Below are positions 5,443 to 6,259 of a DNA stretch of 6,259 nt, piece by piece. The DNA comes from Phycisphaerales bacterium (GTDB lineage Bacteria > Planctomycetota > Phycisphaerae > Phycisphaerales > UBA1924). Within the stretch, counting starts at the first letter, position 1, and every line of letters begins with the position of its first letter. Both the position numbers and the translations under genes were made by a program. Below the pieces are notes generated by a model. It did no database searches and was not told where the DNA came from. It was given only the letters and a program-made list of their open reading frames with translations. The stretch covers positions 1-6,259 of the forward strand of contig JAESSR010000291.1 in the NCBI GenBank assembly GCA_016764015.1, in the 5' to 3' direction.

Positions 5443-6130
5443 ACTGAAGAACGTTGACGCTTTTTACGGCAACAGTCACGCCTTGAAAGAGGTCAGTTTG
5501 CGCGTTGAAACCGGGGATTTTATTTCTATTCTGGGCCGCAACGGGGTTGGCAAGACAACCTTGATGAGAACCATTATGGGATTAATGAAGCGCTCGTCAG
5601 GGAGTATCAAACTTGATGACGTGGAAATTAATGCCAAGCGAGCCGACCTGCGGGCGATTGCAGGTATTGGATATGTACCTCAGGGGCGTGGAATTTTACC
5701 AGGATTCACGGTTAGGGAAAACCTGAAACTTGGGACTTTTGCCAATGGTTCTGGTGATACAGAAATTAATGAATGGATTTTTGAACTGTTTCCAATTCTC
5801 AAGGAATTTTTGAATCGCCTGGGAGGGAATCTTTCCGGTGGCCAGCAGCAGCAACTTGCCATTGGCCGGGCGTTGCTGACTGATCCCAAGGTGATTTTAC
5901 TGGATGAGCCAACCGAAGGAATCCAGCCCAATATTGTTGAACAGATCGAAGAAGTTTTGATCAACCTCAACCAGAAAAACGGCATGACTGTCGTTTTAGT
6001 TGAACAAAATGTGGAATTTGCCCGTCGGGCCTCGCAGCACTTCGTAGTACTGGACAGAGGAGCCGTCGCGGCAAGTGGGACGGTCGATAAACTGACCGAA
6101 GAACTCGTTCATCAGCATATGGCGGTTTAA
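5435..6130 (+). CDS. urtE: ABC transporter ATP-binding protein, LivF/UrtE type
   Basis: The second ATPase, 231 residues, overlapping the preceding gene by 8 nt with GAGGA (5424-5428) six bases before its ATG. Motifs: Walker A GRNGVGKTT (34-42), Q-loop Gln83 in YVPQGRGI, signature LSGGQ (133-137) within LSGGQQQQLAIGRALL, Walker B VILLDE (153-158) followed by PTEGIQP, and VEQN (189-192), where Gln replaces the common switch His, as is usual in LivF/UrtE proteins. PQGRGI and DEPTEGIQP are close to UrtE. The gene is full length with no missing motif. No terminator follows; the amidase gene starts 68 nt later, so co-transcription is expected. Confidence 0.95.
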   Translation: MLELKNVDAFYGNSHALKEVSLRVETGDFISILGRNGVGKTTLMRTIMGLMKRSSGSIKLDDVEINAKRADLRAIAGIGYVPQGRGILPGFTVRENLKLGTFANGSGDTEINEWIFELFPILKEFLNRLGGNLSGGQQQQLAIGRALLTDPKVILLDEPTEGIQPNIVEQIEEVLINLNQKNGMTVVLVEQNVEFARRASQHFVVLDRGAVAASGTVDKLTEELVHQHMAV

Positions 6131-6198
6131 TTGATCGAACGGGAACAGACATGAAAAAATTTGCAACGATGATCATCATCCAGGAATAGGAGAAAAAA
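6131..6198 (+). promoter_or_regulatory. Short spacer with the amiE ribosome binding site
   Basis: This 68-nt gap contains no T-run terminator, no A..G.. hexaloop hairpin and no clear promoter, so amiE is probably controlled by the distal leader at 1221-1304. AGGAG (6188-6192) lies six bases before ATG 6199 and is a good ribosome site. A 12-codon ORF (ATG 6151 to TAG 6187-6189) sits inside; its stop lies at the ribosome site, but nothing else supports it as a gene. Confidence 0.7.
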
Positions 6199-6259
6199 AT
6201 GTACCACGGAGATATTTCCAGCAGTAAAGATACAGTCGGTGTTGCAGTCGTCAATTACA
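6199..6259 (+). CDS. amiE: Aliphatic amidase AmiE, first 20 codons only
   Basis: The visible N-terminus contains HGDISSS and [10 protein letters not shown], matching the start of P. aeruginosa AmiE (from memory [20 protein letters not shown]) at 18 of 20 residues, with Tyr2 for Arg and Lys10 for Asn. AmiE is a cytoplasmic nitrilase-superfamily hydrolase that cleaves acetamide, propionamide and similar short amides to ammonia and the carboxylate. The catalytic Glu-Lys-Cys residues lie beyond the window and cannot be checked. Position at the end of an AmiR-controlled transporter operon fits this role well. A formamidase of the same family is a less likely reading because the N-terminal match to AmiE is so close. 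Confidence 0.92.
   Translation, partial: [20 protein letters not shown]

Noticed and set aside
5999..6012. Missing switch histidine in the second ATPase (VEQN)
   Set aside because: Gln here is the normal state in LivF/UrtE proteins, so it is not a defect.
6168..6179. Palindrome GATGATCATC in the amiE spacer
   Set aside because: Too short and with no loop or U-tract; likely chance.
1..6259. CRISPR arrays, tRNA/rRNA genes, transposases or attachment sites
   Set aside because: No regularly spaced repeats, RNA-gene signatures or mobile-element genes were seen; nearly all the sequence is accounted for by the operon.

Overview
The window looks like part of a proteobacterial chromosome (protein relatedness, AmiC/AmiR/AmiE homology, tight operon spacing and roughly balanced base composition). 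The exact lineage cannot be fixed from 6.3 kb. It carries an inducible aliphatic-amide uptake and hydrolysis operon, all on the + strand, cut at both ends: the 5' end falls inside an amiC-like gene and the 3' end falls 20 codons into amiE.

Layout: (1) 1-490, C-terminal part of an AmiC-type amide sensor; (2) 507-1109, AmiR-type antiterminator with a C-terminal ANTAR RNA-binding domain; (3) 1110-1324, an untranslated control region. It holds a possible promoter inside a 10-bp inverted repeat, two tandem hexaloop hairpins of the ANTAR type (loops AAUGAC and AAUGUU) and an intrinsic terminator with a U8 tail that overlaps the second hairpin; (4) 1325-2572, a Tat-exported substrate-binding protein; (5) 2599-2632, a strong hairpin between the binding-protein gene and the permease genes; (6) 2656-6130, two LivH/LivM-type permeases and two ATPases, clearly of the UrtB/UrtC/UrtD/UrtE type and partly overlapping; (7) 6199-end, start of aliphatic amidase AmiE, 18 of 20 visible residues matching the Pseudomonas aeruginosa enzyme as I recall it.

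Inferred working: AmiC holds AmiR inactive until it binds a short amide. Released AmiR binds the two hairpins in the leader RNA, the second hairpin takes away the 5' arm of the terminator, and transcription runs on into the transporter and amidase genes. The ABC transporter brings in the amide and AmiE cleaves it to ammonia and a carboxylate. The sensor (AmiC) and the transporter's binding protein are paralogues, so one fold reads the same kind of ligand on both sides of the membrane. The transporter would be called a urea (Urt) system by sequence alone. Its leader and its amidase neighbour argue that its real substrate is a short-chain amide, although urea may also be carried.

The component families are known. 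The most notable points are the readable ANTAR riboregulatory leader in front of a complete ABC transporter, the sensor/transporter paralogue pair, and the dyad around the putative promoter.
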